Assembly (NCBI GenBank): GCA_021613335.1
Contig: JAJTWR010000302.1
Location: forward strand, 558,501 to 622,500
Origin: Whitmania pigra
Taxonomy: Eukaryota; Annelida; Clitellata; Hirudinida; Haemopidae
DNA length: 64,000 nt
Reading direction: 5' to 3'
Positions 15,941-27,317 of this stretch are shown here, piece after piece (within the stretch, counting starts at the first letter, position 1; each line of letters starts with the position of its first letter). The notes beneath the pieces were generated by a model. That model was given only the letters and a program-made list of their open reading frames with translations. It did no database searches and had not been told where the DNA came from. The position numbers were made by a program, and so were the translations under genes.

Positions 15941-16725
15941 TTTTTTAAAAAATTTAGATATTAAATTATATCTTTAAAAATATTGTCTCTATTTAGTATT
16001 TAGTAAACTAACTAGGTGCGCGAAAAACTGAAAATATTTTATGATTTTAAAATTTTATTTCAAAACATTTTTATTGCGAAAGATATATTGATATAATTTA
16101 AAATTGATGAAAGAAATGTATAAAGACGTTTTATTAGTTAATAATTTATTTGCTAAATTTAAAATATTGACCGCCTTTAGGATATAAGTATTGTTGCTTT
16201 GATTTTGTGGCATTAATAATGCAATTGTCAAGAAATATTTATATAATTGGTTTATGGCGGCATTGGGACGTAGTAAAGCTAAAACTTGGCTTCATTCCAT
16301 GAAGCGAATGTAAAATGGCCAAAACTGATATTAAATAACAGTAGTACAGTAGTATGTCAAGTTGTTACTTTATATATCTTCAAGAACTAAGATTACATTT
16401 AAATATTTGAAAAATGCATCTACGTAAACAATAACAATAACAATATTTTTCATTTTATTAGATACAATTGAAGGGCCAAATTGGACCACTAACGCAATTG
16501 CGAAAAAAAATAAAATAAAATAATAATAACAGTAATTGTGAATATCAAACAAACATCAATCTGATAGTAAATTCATAACAAACACTAATAACAGCACATG
16601 CAACCCTAACCCCAACATTATAAACAAAGTTATTTTATTTCCTTTGACATATTATTGTTAATTTACACTACCACATAGTATAAACATATTAAATTATTAA
16701 GGTGCAAGACAATCATATCTTGCAA
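15941..16725. other. Intergenic, no gene seen
   Basis: AT-rich spacer between the two double-RING genes, both on the minus strand. Short similarity to the region upstream of copy 2 (18420-18680: TAAAATATT..ACCGCCTTTA, then a TTTGATTTTGT..CATTAATAATGCA block) shows that the upstream flank was duplicated with the gene. Confidence 0.6.
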
Positions 16726-18355
16726 TTATCTTCTCTTTTTTCTTTGGAAACCGTTATCGTGGTGGTCGTTCTTGCGCTTGATGCCTCGTCTTTGAATTGC
16801 ATCTTCCTCTTCATCACCCTCGTCATCATCTTCATCTTCATATTCATCATCATCTTCGTATTCATCAACGTCTTCGTATTCATCATCATCTTCGTATTCA
16901 TCTTCATCATCTTCGAGTTCATCTTCATCTTCATAATCGTCGTCAGGATCATATTCCTCACCATCTTCATATGCTACATTCACAATATTGGATTGGTTTC
17001 GTTCGGGTAGGACATCGTTTCTGTAAAAATATTTTACGATTATTATTATCGTTAAATTTTGTTGGGATTATCAAATAGCTCAAAGAATTGAATGAAGTGA
17101 GCGAACCCAGAAATTTACTCTAGATTTGCTAACGACTGATAAACCAAGAACCAGTTGCATTACAGGCAAGGAAATCGGCAACCAATAACTATTACTCATT
17201 TAAGCCATGTCACACTTCTATAACCATTTGAACCCTGTTTATCCGAGATACACGATACTAAATTAAATCTCAATAACAACTGATGTTTCAACATTTTAAC
17301 GAACAATAATTCACTTACAATCGAGTCACGTGTTCGGAATAATGCAGACGTCTTGAGTTTATTTCCGGACCATATGGCAACCTGATGCTTCGTTCGAATT
17401 CGTCGTCATCGTCGTCATCTTCGTCGTATCCGTCATAATCATCTTCGTATTCATCTTCATTATCTTCGTCAGTAACATAGTCTTCATCATCTCCGTAATC
17501 TACATTCACAATATTGGGTTGGATGTGTACGGGTAGGACCTCGTTTCTGTAAAAATAATTTTCGAATATTGTTAAATTTTGACGAGATTATTATAGCTTA
17601 AAGTATTGACTGTAGTTAGCGAACCCAGAAATTTACGTAAGATTTGTTAAATTAACGGCTAAGAACCAGCAAGAACCAGCTGCTTTACAGGCAAGGAAAA
17701 TAGCAATCTGTTATACAGTTGGTAATGTCAAGGTCTCACACATTTTAATTTTCAGAATTAGCCATTTTTTAAAATCATCAGCAAATAAATAAAATACTAA
17801 CTCTTCGTTCCTCTTAACTTCATATTTTTCATATGACAGATCATTCTTGACGTTGTGGTAAATAGTATCAAACTTTCCATTGCAAAGCGGACATTTCACA
17901 CTAGTCTTAGCCCAATTTGTTATGCACTTGAAGCAAAAACTATGAAGGCACTTCTTCAAAGAAGAACGATCTTCGAAATCTTCCAAGCAGATGGAACAAA
18001 ATTCTGGATCGTCCTGTATCTCGACTTTAGACTCTAACGCATATTCGCTTTCTGGTACTTGGTACACTTCAAAAGTGGTATCGCATTGGATGTTATGCAA
18101 GATGTTCTGATACGGTCTTTCGCACCTAGGACACGAAGCTTTATGTTGTGGATTTTTGCTCCAACCGATGATGCACTGAAAACAATAACTGTGGAAGCAG
18201 GTTTCCAAAGTCGCTCGATTCTGGATGCCATTTTTGCAAATGGCGCACTTTTCGACTTTTTTGGAAAAGCTTTTACGAGCCCCAGGAGTTCGTGTTCCCG
18301 CAGGATCTGTTTGCGGTTTCTTTATCAGATGTTCTGGCCTGTGTCGTTCTGTCAT
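16726..18355 (-). CDS. Tandem double-RING protein, TOPORS-like, copy 2
   Basis: Exons 18355-17802, 17546-17319 and 17020-16726; 358 residues. The first exon is exactly as long as in copy 1 (554 nt) and encodes the same two RING modules (CAICKNGIQNRATLETC and CSICLEDFEDRSSLKKC), mostly identical except at the N terminus and in the second RING. There are two acidic exons here, both starting N-[ED]-V-L-P like the single one in copy 1, so this exon was duplicated; the last one is fused to the basic tail (QRRGIKRKND, QRKKRR) without the intron present in copy 1. No transposon lies in its introns. Same inferred role as copy 1: nuclear E3 ligase; function unproven. Confidence 0.82.
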
Positions 18356-19640
18356 TGCTTAAAACAAACTTGAATATTAAGTATCCTAATAAGTGTCTCC
18401 TAAAATGATAATGCTACTTTTTAAGACTTAGTTAACTTACAAAAGACGTCAAATGTTTAATAATTTTAAAATTGTATTTCCAAAAAACAATATTATTTTA
18501 GCTACTTACGTAGCATTAATTTTGTTTATTTGTAAGATATTTTGATATCGATTTAATTTAAAATTGATGAAGACGTAGAGAAAAAGTTTTATTAATATAA
18601 ATTTTATTTGGTTAATTTAAAATATTAACCGCCTTTAAGAAGACAGTATATATGCATTATTTCTTTGATTTTGTCTCATTAATAATGCATTTGTCTAGTT
18701 ATAGTATAACTATAATTAGCCTAATGGATTAGTGACATCGGAACATTGTAATGTTCAATATAAACTTGACATTATTTCTTAAAGTATATGAAAGTCAGTA
18801 TTTAGGGGCGATGTACGGGTTGGTTGAACCCCCCCGGTAATATTAAAAAATTTTTAATTATAAATTTTATTGATTTATATAACATCATAAAACATCTTTA
18901 TTATTATTATTATTATTATATTTATTTGATTTTTAAAAATATATAAAAATTAAACCCTTCGAAATCATTTTATGGACGTCATTTGAGAGGGGGGCAACGG
19001 CCCTATTCTGACTTTAGACCAGATCGAAGAGTTATGAATATTCATATTAAATGATTACACATTAATTCTACCCGTTTTACAAACACTACCACACTGGTGA
19101 ACAAACAAAAAATTTTAAAACTCTGGCGATAAAATTAAATTTACTAGTTTCATTTATTAAATCAAATTTGTTTTTTTTTTAATTCCTATCTGTTGTGAAC
19201 GAAATTAGTGCGAAAATTTTTTTAAAATTCATTATATCGTCTGATTCGTTATATAGTCCAGCATCATTTATCACCAATGGGGATCATTAGTAAATGGATT
19301 TTGGCAACATGTTGCCCAACCTAGCATCGTAAATCAAGTGATTTGGTTTGAATATCATATGTTTAACTTAATTATATTTACTTTGAATAATGAGTTCAAA
19401 CAGTGGATATTTTCTATATTTATATCGAAGGCCATCAGGAAGGCAAACTATTTAATAAGAAATAATGTTTCTAATTAATTGAATAAATCCGGTTGATTAT
19501 CGGATGCGTGGGCTTTCATATTCATAATCACTTTGCTTATCAGTTGAGGTATTTTATACATTCGACGTGGAAGCACTCGATAAATGTCAAACGAGGTCAC
19601 TCGATAAATTTTGAACCCCCGTCTTCTTCGGTAAGCATGT
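18356..19640. other. Spacer between double-RING genes and the lectin array
   Basis: Divergent intergenic region: the double-RING gene leaves leftward and lectin A rightward. 18800-19020 looks like an old dispersed repeat (C-run near 18830, ATT run at 18900, G-run near 18992) that I cannot classify. 19490-19640 is the lectin promoter-proximal block shared with units B, C and D, including TTGATTATCGGATGCGTGGG and CTTATCAG (GATA-type) motifs. Confidence 0.6.
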
Positions 19641-19648
19641 TATAAAAG
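19641..19648 (+). promoter_or_regulatory. TATA box of lectin A
   Basis: TATAAAAG, 65 nt from its end to the start codon at 19713. The same box at nearly the same spacing precedes every signal-peptide exon in the array. Confidence 0.8.
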
Positions 19649-19712
19649 CGACTTCTCGAGACAGAGATTTCATGATCTACAAAGTTCTCTTTTTGATCAT
19701 TTACATTTAGAA

Positions 19713-22700
19713 ATGCTGAAATTTCTTTTTCTCCTCGGCGTTGCTCTGCAACCCTTCCAAGCAATGGCAAAAGGTGAAATTATTAATAGTTGTGTACTTA
19801 TTATTTTTTAATATTGTTGTAATATTATTTATTGTCTCAAGGCAATATGTACAAGGAATTGTCGATGAAGCTAAATTGGGACGATGCTCCGAGCATCTGG
19901 GTACAGTTGGGTTCCCATCTTCATATGACCATCACAAGTGATGCCAGCGTGGACACACTGAAAAAAATGGGCGACTCGATGAAAGGTATTGTAGTATGTG
20001 AATTCCACCGTAACAGCTTCAGTTGAATGTAGCTTCAACATTCAGATGATAGAGTGGCGTTATGATTCCATACAAATTAATCATTAACTATTATATATGT
20101 AATCTATATATATAAAACAAGGATCTTGTATGTACATTTCTTATACAAATCTTTAATTCTGAACCAATTTGAATAAAACTTGAAACACTTGAGCAGGTTG
20201 ACAAGGGAGTCAGTTTAGTCTACTTTGCAAAACAATCGATACATTATTTTGCGTTTTAGAGCCAAAAAACCTTTTCTGGACGAACGATGGTTCATGTAGT
20301 AAGCTTTTGATTTATATTGATTTATAATTTAGAACGATTTTTAAATGGTATTAAACCTATAAAAATTTAAATTACAATATTCATAATTTTTTTGCTGACA
20401 AACCTCACACAAATTTGTGTTAACAAGATTGCCATCAAGAGCTTTTATCGCTTCGCTTCTTTAAGTAAAGACAGTGCGAGAGCATTTGCGAGATTTTTTT
20501 AATTGGTCACGTATAAATTCGCGCGCTTGCAAACCGGCCGGTAAGGTTGCAATTCCGTCATGCAAACCGTTGGAACTTCTCTAGCGTTTCTATGGGTATA
20601 ATTATTTACATTTTTTATTTTCTATCACAGATTACTATAACAATGCCTCAAAAAAAAAACGTAAGGCCAAGTGACAGAGTAAAATAATGAAAATTCAGCG
20701 TATACAAGATACTCAAGAAGATCGGAATACTAGAATTACGAATCTTCGCAACATGGCTGCTGTATTCAGAGCTTCTGAGACAGCAGAGCTACGTGAGTCC
20801 TGACTACGATACAACAGAGGTAGAGCTACTGCGTCTAGAGCTTCTGAGACATTACAACAACGCACCAAACTATGAATTATTGGCATAGTATAAACTAATC
20901 GATTAGCAGAACAACAAGGCGTTATCATTTTCCTTGATGCTTTTGGAGGCACAGGAAACATATTTTTAACCAATTTAATTCTGGCTGAAATCAGGGCTAA
21001 GGGAGAACTTGCTGTTTCCATTGCCTCTTCAGGAATTGCGGCAATGTTAATGGTAGGGGGAAGGATAGCCCGTTCTGCACTTAAATTGCCACTAGACATC
21101 GGCAGACAAGAAAGTCCTGCCTGCAACATAAGCAAATCAAGCGACGGGGCGCAAGTCCTCAGAGCATGTAAATTAATTGTTTGGGACGAATGCACCACGG
21201 CGCTCAGGAAGGTTCTCGAAGCCTTACTGGCATTACTTAGAGATTTGAGGGGAAAAACATCTTGATGAGATGAACTCTGTTACTCCTGTGGAGATTTTCG
21301 TGAAACTCTACCTGTCGCACATCAATCACAAGTCAACACCGGCCGATGAAATCCATGCATGTTTAAAGCATTCATTTTTGTGGAGACAATAGGAAAAGGA
21401 GGAGGATTAACAGTTTTTATTCCACTGATATCTCTCATTCTCACGAATATTCCTTTTAACTTCAAAAGATTGCAGTTTCCAGCAGTGATGCCGAGTACTT
21501 AAGTACATTTGTTGTACTTGAGTATTTATACTTAAGTCCTTTCACGATTGCGTACTTAGTACTTGTACTTTAAATACATTTTTAATAATTATTAATAAGT
21601 ACATTTTAAGTACTTTTATTTTTTTTTTAATAATGTAACAGACTCTGACAAATATTTTGAAACACTGCTTCTTTTAAAGAAAAATAAACAATTTTATTGA
21701 TAAATGTAAATTCTGCTACACTTGTCATAACATTGTATTGAAGATAACGAATATTATTTCTGATCAATGAAGGTCCCCAAACGTACTTATACTTAAGTAC
21801 ATTGACTACAACGTACTTGTACCTGTACTTATAAGTACATTCAGCCCCAAGTACTTTGTACTTATACTTAAGTACATTTTTGAGTACTTATGGCTGGTTT
21901 CCAGAGAGACTTGCATTCTCGATAACTATAAACAAGTCGCAGGGGAAATCTATTAAATAATGTTGTATGGCCTTGAGATCTCCGTGTTTTTCCCACGGAC
22001 AACTTTATGTTGTATGCTCAAGGATGGGTTCACCCAACAATTTATTTATTCTTGCCCAAGGTGTCAAACTAAAAAGTGTTGTTTATAGCCAAGTATTGTG
22101 ATAGTTCATATAAATAAAAAAAATTTTATACTGTACATGAAGTTTATTCAATTGCAAATATAACAACGGGCAAAGCCGGGGAAACAGTGTTTTAAATATT
22201 TGTCAAGTTAAATATTAAAAATAGTTTTGAAGGTAAATAGTAATTAATTTGTATATTTAGAACTCCTTAATGGTAAAATAAAAAATATTCAGCATTAAGT
22301 TCATCTAGATTTAGCACTTTGAAGCCATCCATAATAGTGATCTAAACTTAATCAGAGGGTCAGAAAATCAGGTGCTCTTTAGAACTCTGCACCTTAGTGT
22401 AGGAGTTACATCCAGGTCACTTTGACCTAATCATGAAATCATAGACCGCAAAAGAATTTTCTACCTCGACGACATGTGGCAATTTCAGTGATAAAATTGG
22501 ATCTGGTGTTGTTGATTAAAAGATTTCAAGTTTAAAGATAAATAGATTCAGTGGCGGATCCCTACCTCATAATTCTGCCTTTAAACAAATTATTCTGGAA
22601 ACGCTGTACAATCTGAACAGAAAGGAAATTACTGTTACCATAATTTATCAAAGAACTTGTCATTATGCATCTCAGTGCTTACTACCAAATGCCATATAGG

Positions 22701-24743
22701 ATCTTCCGTTCATAATGTAGGACTATAACGTGATTACAATCATTGCTATGCATGTTAACACGATCTTTTTCTATTGTTTATGGCTAAAGTTCGCTGAAAA
22801 GTTTCCTTACCGTGCAGCTCTCAAATTTGTTTTCAAACTATTGTCATAACAATATCATTTCAATTTGATTGTGGTTTGAGGTTTTCAATTAAGTTGTATT
22901 TTAGATTCTTTATTTTCAATTTAATTTAATTTTTAGATTTAGAGTGTCCAGAAGGCTTCACCTATTACAACCAGCAGAACAAGTGCTACAAGGCTATCTC
23001 GATGAAGATGAGTTGGAACAATGCTCTGAAACACTGCGTAGATTTGGGTTCCCATCTTCTGACCATCACAAGTGATGACAGCAAGAGCCCACTGAAAGCT
23101 GTGGTCGACCCGATAAAAGGTATTGTAGTATGTGAATTCCATCGTAACTGAAGCTACATTCGGATAATAGAGTTACGTTATGATTCCATATAAATTAATC
23201 ATTAACTGTTGTAACCAGCAAATGAACATTTTAAAAACTTTCTGCCTGCCATTCCAGTTATTTTTTAAATAATCTTAAATAAGGCATCGCGACGTTACAA
23301 TATTTTTGACCGTCATTTTAGAGCATGTAACATAATTTTAAATTTCTCTGAATTTATACTTTCAAGCTAGTAATTTGACATTATAATAATATGACATTCA
23401 GTGTTGAAATTCAAATAAATAAACTGTAATGTAAGAATTCAAGAGGAACCGAATTGAGGAACGTATGCACGTAACTGACGCTACCTTTCTGAAATAGGCA
23501 TATCTAGTTTGTAACCGTAAAGCTTTAAATATCAAAATTAGTTTGGAAAATAAATAGTAATTAATTTGTATGTTTAGAACTCAAGTTGATAATATTGAAA
23601 CTTCAAATTTCAGTATTAATTTTCTTGCAATTTTGACCAAGTATGTTGCTTCAGTTAAGTAATTTGCATCGTCGCTCATAAAAATATTGGCTTTTTTAAT
23701 AAGAAATTTAATTTGTTTATGATTACAATCAGAAAGAACCAAAACTCTAAAATATTTGTTGCAATCTAGCATAGTTACGCTAAAAAGTTGCACTTATCGT
23801 AACTGAAGCAACACTACGTTTTAGGCCCAAATACAACTCCCGTTATCTCTTGCAAATATTATTTTAATATGCGGCTGTTATTTCTGCCGCAGGACGCTTA
23901 CATAAGAAACAAATAATAACTTAATCGGCTTTGTATGGGGCAGTATTTCAAAGATTCTTTATTTAAAATATATATACTGTTGTAAACTTAGATTTTTGGA
24001 AATTAATTAAGTTTATATTGCCAAAATAATTAAATTTATATTTCATTATATTTGGTATCTTTTTCGGGCACGTGGTATCTATTATTGCTACAGAAAAGCA
24101 TTCTTGATATTCACCTGACATTCAGCGAGAATCCAAACAACTTAGAAGCCCAAATATCCATTTACATCTTCTAAGTACCTCAATTCCTTAGACTTTTAAC
24201 TTCGATTATTCAGTTCCGTTAACTGAGTACTTGCTCTAATAAACTTATTAGTTAACTTTCTTATTTGCGGACCCCCGGGTTATTTCAATACTAAGACTGA
24301 AAAATTTTAAGAAAGCTAAAATAGTTTTATGGTCATAGGGAACATTTTCCGTGGAATTCACCAGTAAATATTTACTAGTTCTAAAATTATTTCGTTCAGA
24401 TTATTTGTAACTCTTAGTGGTATCATTTGCATCATTTACCATCGAATATTTCATTTCATCTCATTTTTTTCTATTTTGAGCGTCCTGTATAAATAAGGGC
24501 TTCAGTAAACCCTCGTTTTGGACTGCCGGGAGAAGGAAGTACTTCAATGGTCCGTTCACCTGGGTCCCCAGCCGTGGTATCAAGATGGAGATGTTGTACA
24601 CCAACTGGTCCCCAGGACAACCAGACAACTTTAAAGGAAATGAAGATTGCATTTACTTCATGGCTGACGATAGCAATGATCTGCTCTGGAACGATACTCC
24701 CTGTGAACTGATTAACTGCTTTGTCTGTGAAGTAGACTTATAA
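19713..24743 (+). CDS. Secreted C-type lectin A (QPD type)
   Basis: Exons 19713-19773 (signal peptide MLKFLFLLGVALQPFQAMAK), 22937-23119 and 24481-24743, all joined in phase 1; 168 residues without the cassette exon 19842-19985. The CTLD is the long form: CPEGFTYYNQQNKC opens it, then WNNALKHC, WTAGRRKYFNGPFTWVP, WSPGQPDNFKGNEDC, LLWNDTPC and CFVCEVDL. QPD plus WND are the calcium and sugar ligands of galactose-type C-type lectins, so calcium-dependent galactose binding outside the cell is likely; defence or mucus roles are guesses. The introns hold a Helitron with a MITE and a solo LTR. The usual AATAAA is degenerate here (AATATA near 24886). Confidence 0.88.
19842..19985 (+). other. 144-nt cassette: decayed duplicate of the CTLD first-half exon (unit A)
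   Basis: Acceptor TCTCAAG and donor GTATTGTAG match those of the main CTLD exon; length 144 nt, phase 1 on both sides, no stop. Encodes NMYKELSMKLNWDDAPSIW, aligned with KCYKAFS.KVNWDEAQTIC of the real exon but with the cysteines replaced. It could be skipped or included without frame change. Coding use is uncertain. Confidence 0.6.
20103..22187 (+). mobile_element. Helitron with remnant Pif1-like helicase
   Basis: Starts TCTATATATATAAAAC and ends after GGGCAAAGCCGGGGAAACAG; the paralogous empty sequence in unit B (TATGTAATGTTTTAAATATT) shows insertion exactly between A and T with no duplication, as Helitrons do. The interior encodes a broken RepHel C-terminal helicase: FLDAFGGTGNIFLTNLILAE (Walker A), then KLIVWDECT (Walker B) up to 21265, and after the MITE the motif-VI part SHGQLYVACSR, in shifted frames with stops. 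No Rep domain. Non-autonomous fragment. Confidence 0.85.
21483..21896. mobile_element. 414-bp hAT-like MITE inside the Helitron helicase
   Basis: Perfect 8-bp duplication GTTTCCAG (21475-21482 and 21897-21904); ends begin CAGTGATGCC and, reversed, CAGCCATAAG. The interior is rich in GTACTTAAGTAC-type palindromic motifs with no coding. It interrupts the helicase codons, so it came after the Helitron. Confidence 0.8.
23978..24287 (+). mobile_element. Solo LTR of the TG..CA 309-bp LTR family
   Basis: 310 bp from TGTTGTAAACTTAG to GGGTTATTTCA, closely similar to the paired LTRs at 54587 and 56147, flanked by a 4-bp duplication ATAC. No internal region, so formed by LTR-LTR recombination. It lies in the intron of lectin A between the CTLD half exons. 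Confidence 0.88.
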
Positions 24744-25059
24744 AGACAAGGCAAAGACTCAAGGATTCAAGGACTATGCTGTCCTTTGGAATTTTCACCT
24801 GCTTTTAAATTCTAAATTAACTTCTAAATATAATCATTTTATCTGAAATTCTAAATTGACGACAATTAATTCGATGCATTTTTTGGAAATATATTTGATT
24901 GCATCTTTTAAAACAGTTTTTGTTTGTTGTTAAAATGATCAAAGTTTGTAATCAACTCCTATCAATATTTAAATTTCTTAAATATCACCTGGAATTATTA
25001 TTAAATTATCATTATTATTATTTATAAAAGTATTAGTATTTTAGTCTTCGACATTGTGT

Positions 25060-25494
25060 AGTTCTTCCCCATGAAGTTAACCGCGTGATCTATGTGGACT
25101 CTGCTCCAAAGTCGTTCGGGTAGCATCCGCGTTGCATGGTTTTCTGACCGTCGGTATTCTATTGAATAGTCGTACTGATGAAGTATCAATGCCCATCGAG
25201 CTAAACAATTTGCAGCTAACACAGGGGTCAATTTGGATGGACTGAAAAGCGACAAAAGAGGTTTGTGGTCAGTCACTAAAATAAATGTTCTTCCTTAAAG
25301 GTATTGATGGAATTTTTGAAGCGCGTAAATGGTCGAGAGTGCTTCTTTATGTATCTGACTGTAATTTTTTTGTGTCATTGAAAGTGTCTTTGAAACATGT
25401 AAAATTGGTCGTTCACTTCTATCCGGATATCGGTGGAACAAAACTGCACCGATGCCCACATTTGATGCATCACATGCAATTCCCAAAGGAAGAG
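25060..25494 (-). mobile_element. Ty3/gypsy pol fragment (RNase H joined to integrase start)
   Basis: Minus-strand frames 25519-25295 and 25276-25022 give PLGIACDASNVGIGAVLF (RNase H first catalytic Asp), KNYSQIHKEALS, VTDHKPLLSLF, ending in RLWSRVHIDHAVNFMGKNY, which is the start of an integrase core. The connection between RNase H and integrase is deleted. It is cut on its right by the Foldback-like repeats at 25493. Relic. Confidence 0.85.
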
Positions 25495-27308
25495 CCCCGT
25501 CGTAACAGCCCGGCGACAAAATAGCCCCGTCAAATCAGCCCCGTCAAAATAACCCGGCGTCAAAAATAGCCCAGGACAAAACAGTCCCGCGACAAAATAG
25601 CCCAGGACAAAACAGCCCCGTCAAAATAGCCCTGTCAATATAATAAAAAAAATGTTTGCAGTGTTGTAAAAATTACCTCATTTCGGTAATTAGTTACAAG
25701 TAAAAGTAATAGCTCAAAAAGCTACTTAAGTATAAGTAAGAGTATTGTCTCAAAAAGTTACAAGTTACGGCATCCAAAAGTTACTTTTAAGTAAAAATTA
25801 CAAGTAACTTTGATGCCGCCATTATTGTGATCATACATCATTCCGTATTATTTAAAAGGAATTGTTTCTATTAACGTTAAAACAATTATTGGTATTAACT
25901 GCTAGTATTAAAAGTCATTAAGTAATAACATTTGAACTAATGCATTCTTTTGGTGTTATTATTTATTACAATCACAAACATTTGTTAATAGTTAACATAA
26001 CTAAGTCCTCGAATAGTTTGTCACTCATTATGGTCCTTCGGCTGTTCATACCAGCATAGCTGAATAAACGTTCAACAGCTGCACTAGCTGGCAGAGGAGC
26101 GTTCAACTGGATAAATAATGTTCATGTCATCTGATCGGTCTTGAAGATACTGCATCAGAATATCAGTTGACATTGTGAATTGAATAAACTGTCTTCAACA
26201 CTGTCAGCATCAGATGAATGAGATGCTTTCAGCTCGTCCACCATTGCTGCATTAGAAGATGCTATTTTGGCTACCAGTTTCTCATGAAGCTTGACAACAG
26301 ATATCCCATATTCCTTAACTTCTGTTTGATGCATGCGTTCCACGTGCTTCTTCAAGTTAGATGAAGAACCTTCATATGCTGAACATATAGTTTTTTTTTT
26401 ATGTTGGCAGAGTAGGCATGCATACTTATATGATTTTCCTTTGATTGAAATCTGAACATTTTGTTCAAATACGGCCACGGACTATCTTCACCCTTGTTCC
26501 TTTTATCTTCGCTAACGACACTCAAACTGGCTTCAAATGAATCCATACTACGATATATCAAATCTTATATTAATATATGTATACAATATTATATATTAAA
26601 AAAGCTTCGGTATGACTAATCAACAATTTCCGATTTAACAAAAACGACCGGCGATAACCACAACAACAAATGAGCGATGATCGGAAAGAGGAAGGTTCTC
26701 GAACGAACCAAAGAATAACAATCTAGAATTTTAATAAAATTTTAAATTAGTTTATTTTATTTTTTTACTTTGTAACGTCTTGAGCTAAAAAGGTAACGAA
26801 TTAAAAGTATGACCGAAAATAGTAATTTGTTACAAGTAAAAGTAAAAAAAATTTTTTGTAACTGGTACAAGTACAAATTACCAAAAAATGTAATTAATTA
26901 CAGTAACGAATTACATGTAATTCGATACTACACAACACTGAATGTTTGTATTTGTTGGGTTAGTTGGTATTTAATATAAATTATCGAGTGACAAGCACCA
27001 TGTGCCATTTGTACAAAGAGAATTTACCAGACACTCATTAAGTCACAAAGGTTCCTTTGATCGTTTAATTTCTTTTGGTCCTTCCCCGAGTTGCAATGAA
27101 GGGTTTGAATTGGAATTGAAACTTAGTCTATGTTATCGATTGACGTACAACATATTCGAGCCACACCTTATCATCACGTCATGTGAACATGTAACAAATC
27201 CAGAATGAAGAAAATTTTACCGATGTTTTGTCGGGGCGGTTTTGACGGGGCTGTTTTGTCCTGAGCTATTTTGACGCCGGGGCTATTTTGTCGGGGCGGT
27301 TTTGACCC
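25493..27308. mobile_element. Foldback-like element with GC-rich repetitive inverted ends, carrying a hAT
   Basis: Left arm 25493-25637 is a run of 14-20 nt units (CCCCGTCAAAATAGC, CCGGCGACAAAATAGCC, CCAGGACAAAACAG); the right arm 27222-27308 is the reverse complement of the same units. Structure matches the Foldback element at 41479-42505. No clean target duplication found; a TTTGATGCAT match occurs in both flanks. Confidence 0.7.
25659..26940 (-). mobile_element. Internally deleted hAT transposon, 1.28 kb
   Basis: Perfect 8-bp duplication AATGTTTG (25651-25658, 26941-26948) and inverted ends starting CAGTGTTGT. The minus strand encodes an N-terminal BED-type zinc finger (YACLLCQHKK...NLKKHVERMH, 26478-26155) and, further on, the hAT C-terminal dimerisation signature (LPASAAVERLFSYAGMNSRR) around 26010-26110; the catalytic middle is gone. 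Terminal regions are rich in AGTTACAAGTAAAAGTAA motifs. It sits inside the Foldback-like element. Non-autonomous. Confidence 0.88.
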
Positions 27309-27317
27309 TGATTTGAT

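Noticed and set aside
23581..23793. Minus-strand 70-residue frame starting MQLFSVTML (also 31685, 37000 and 45637)
   Set aside because: Conserved between units only because the intron is duplicated; it has no recognised domain and lies antisense in a lectin intron.
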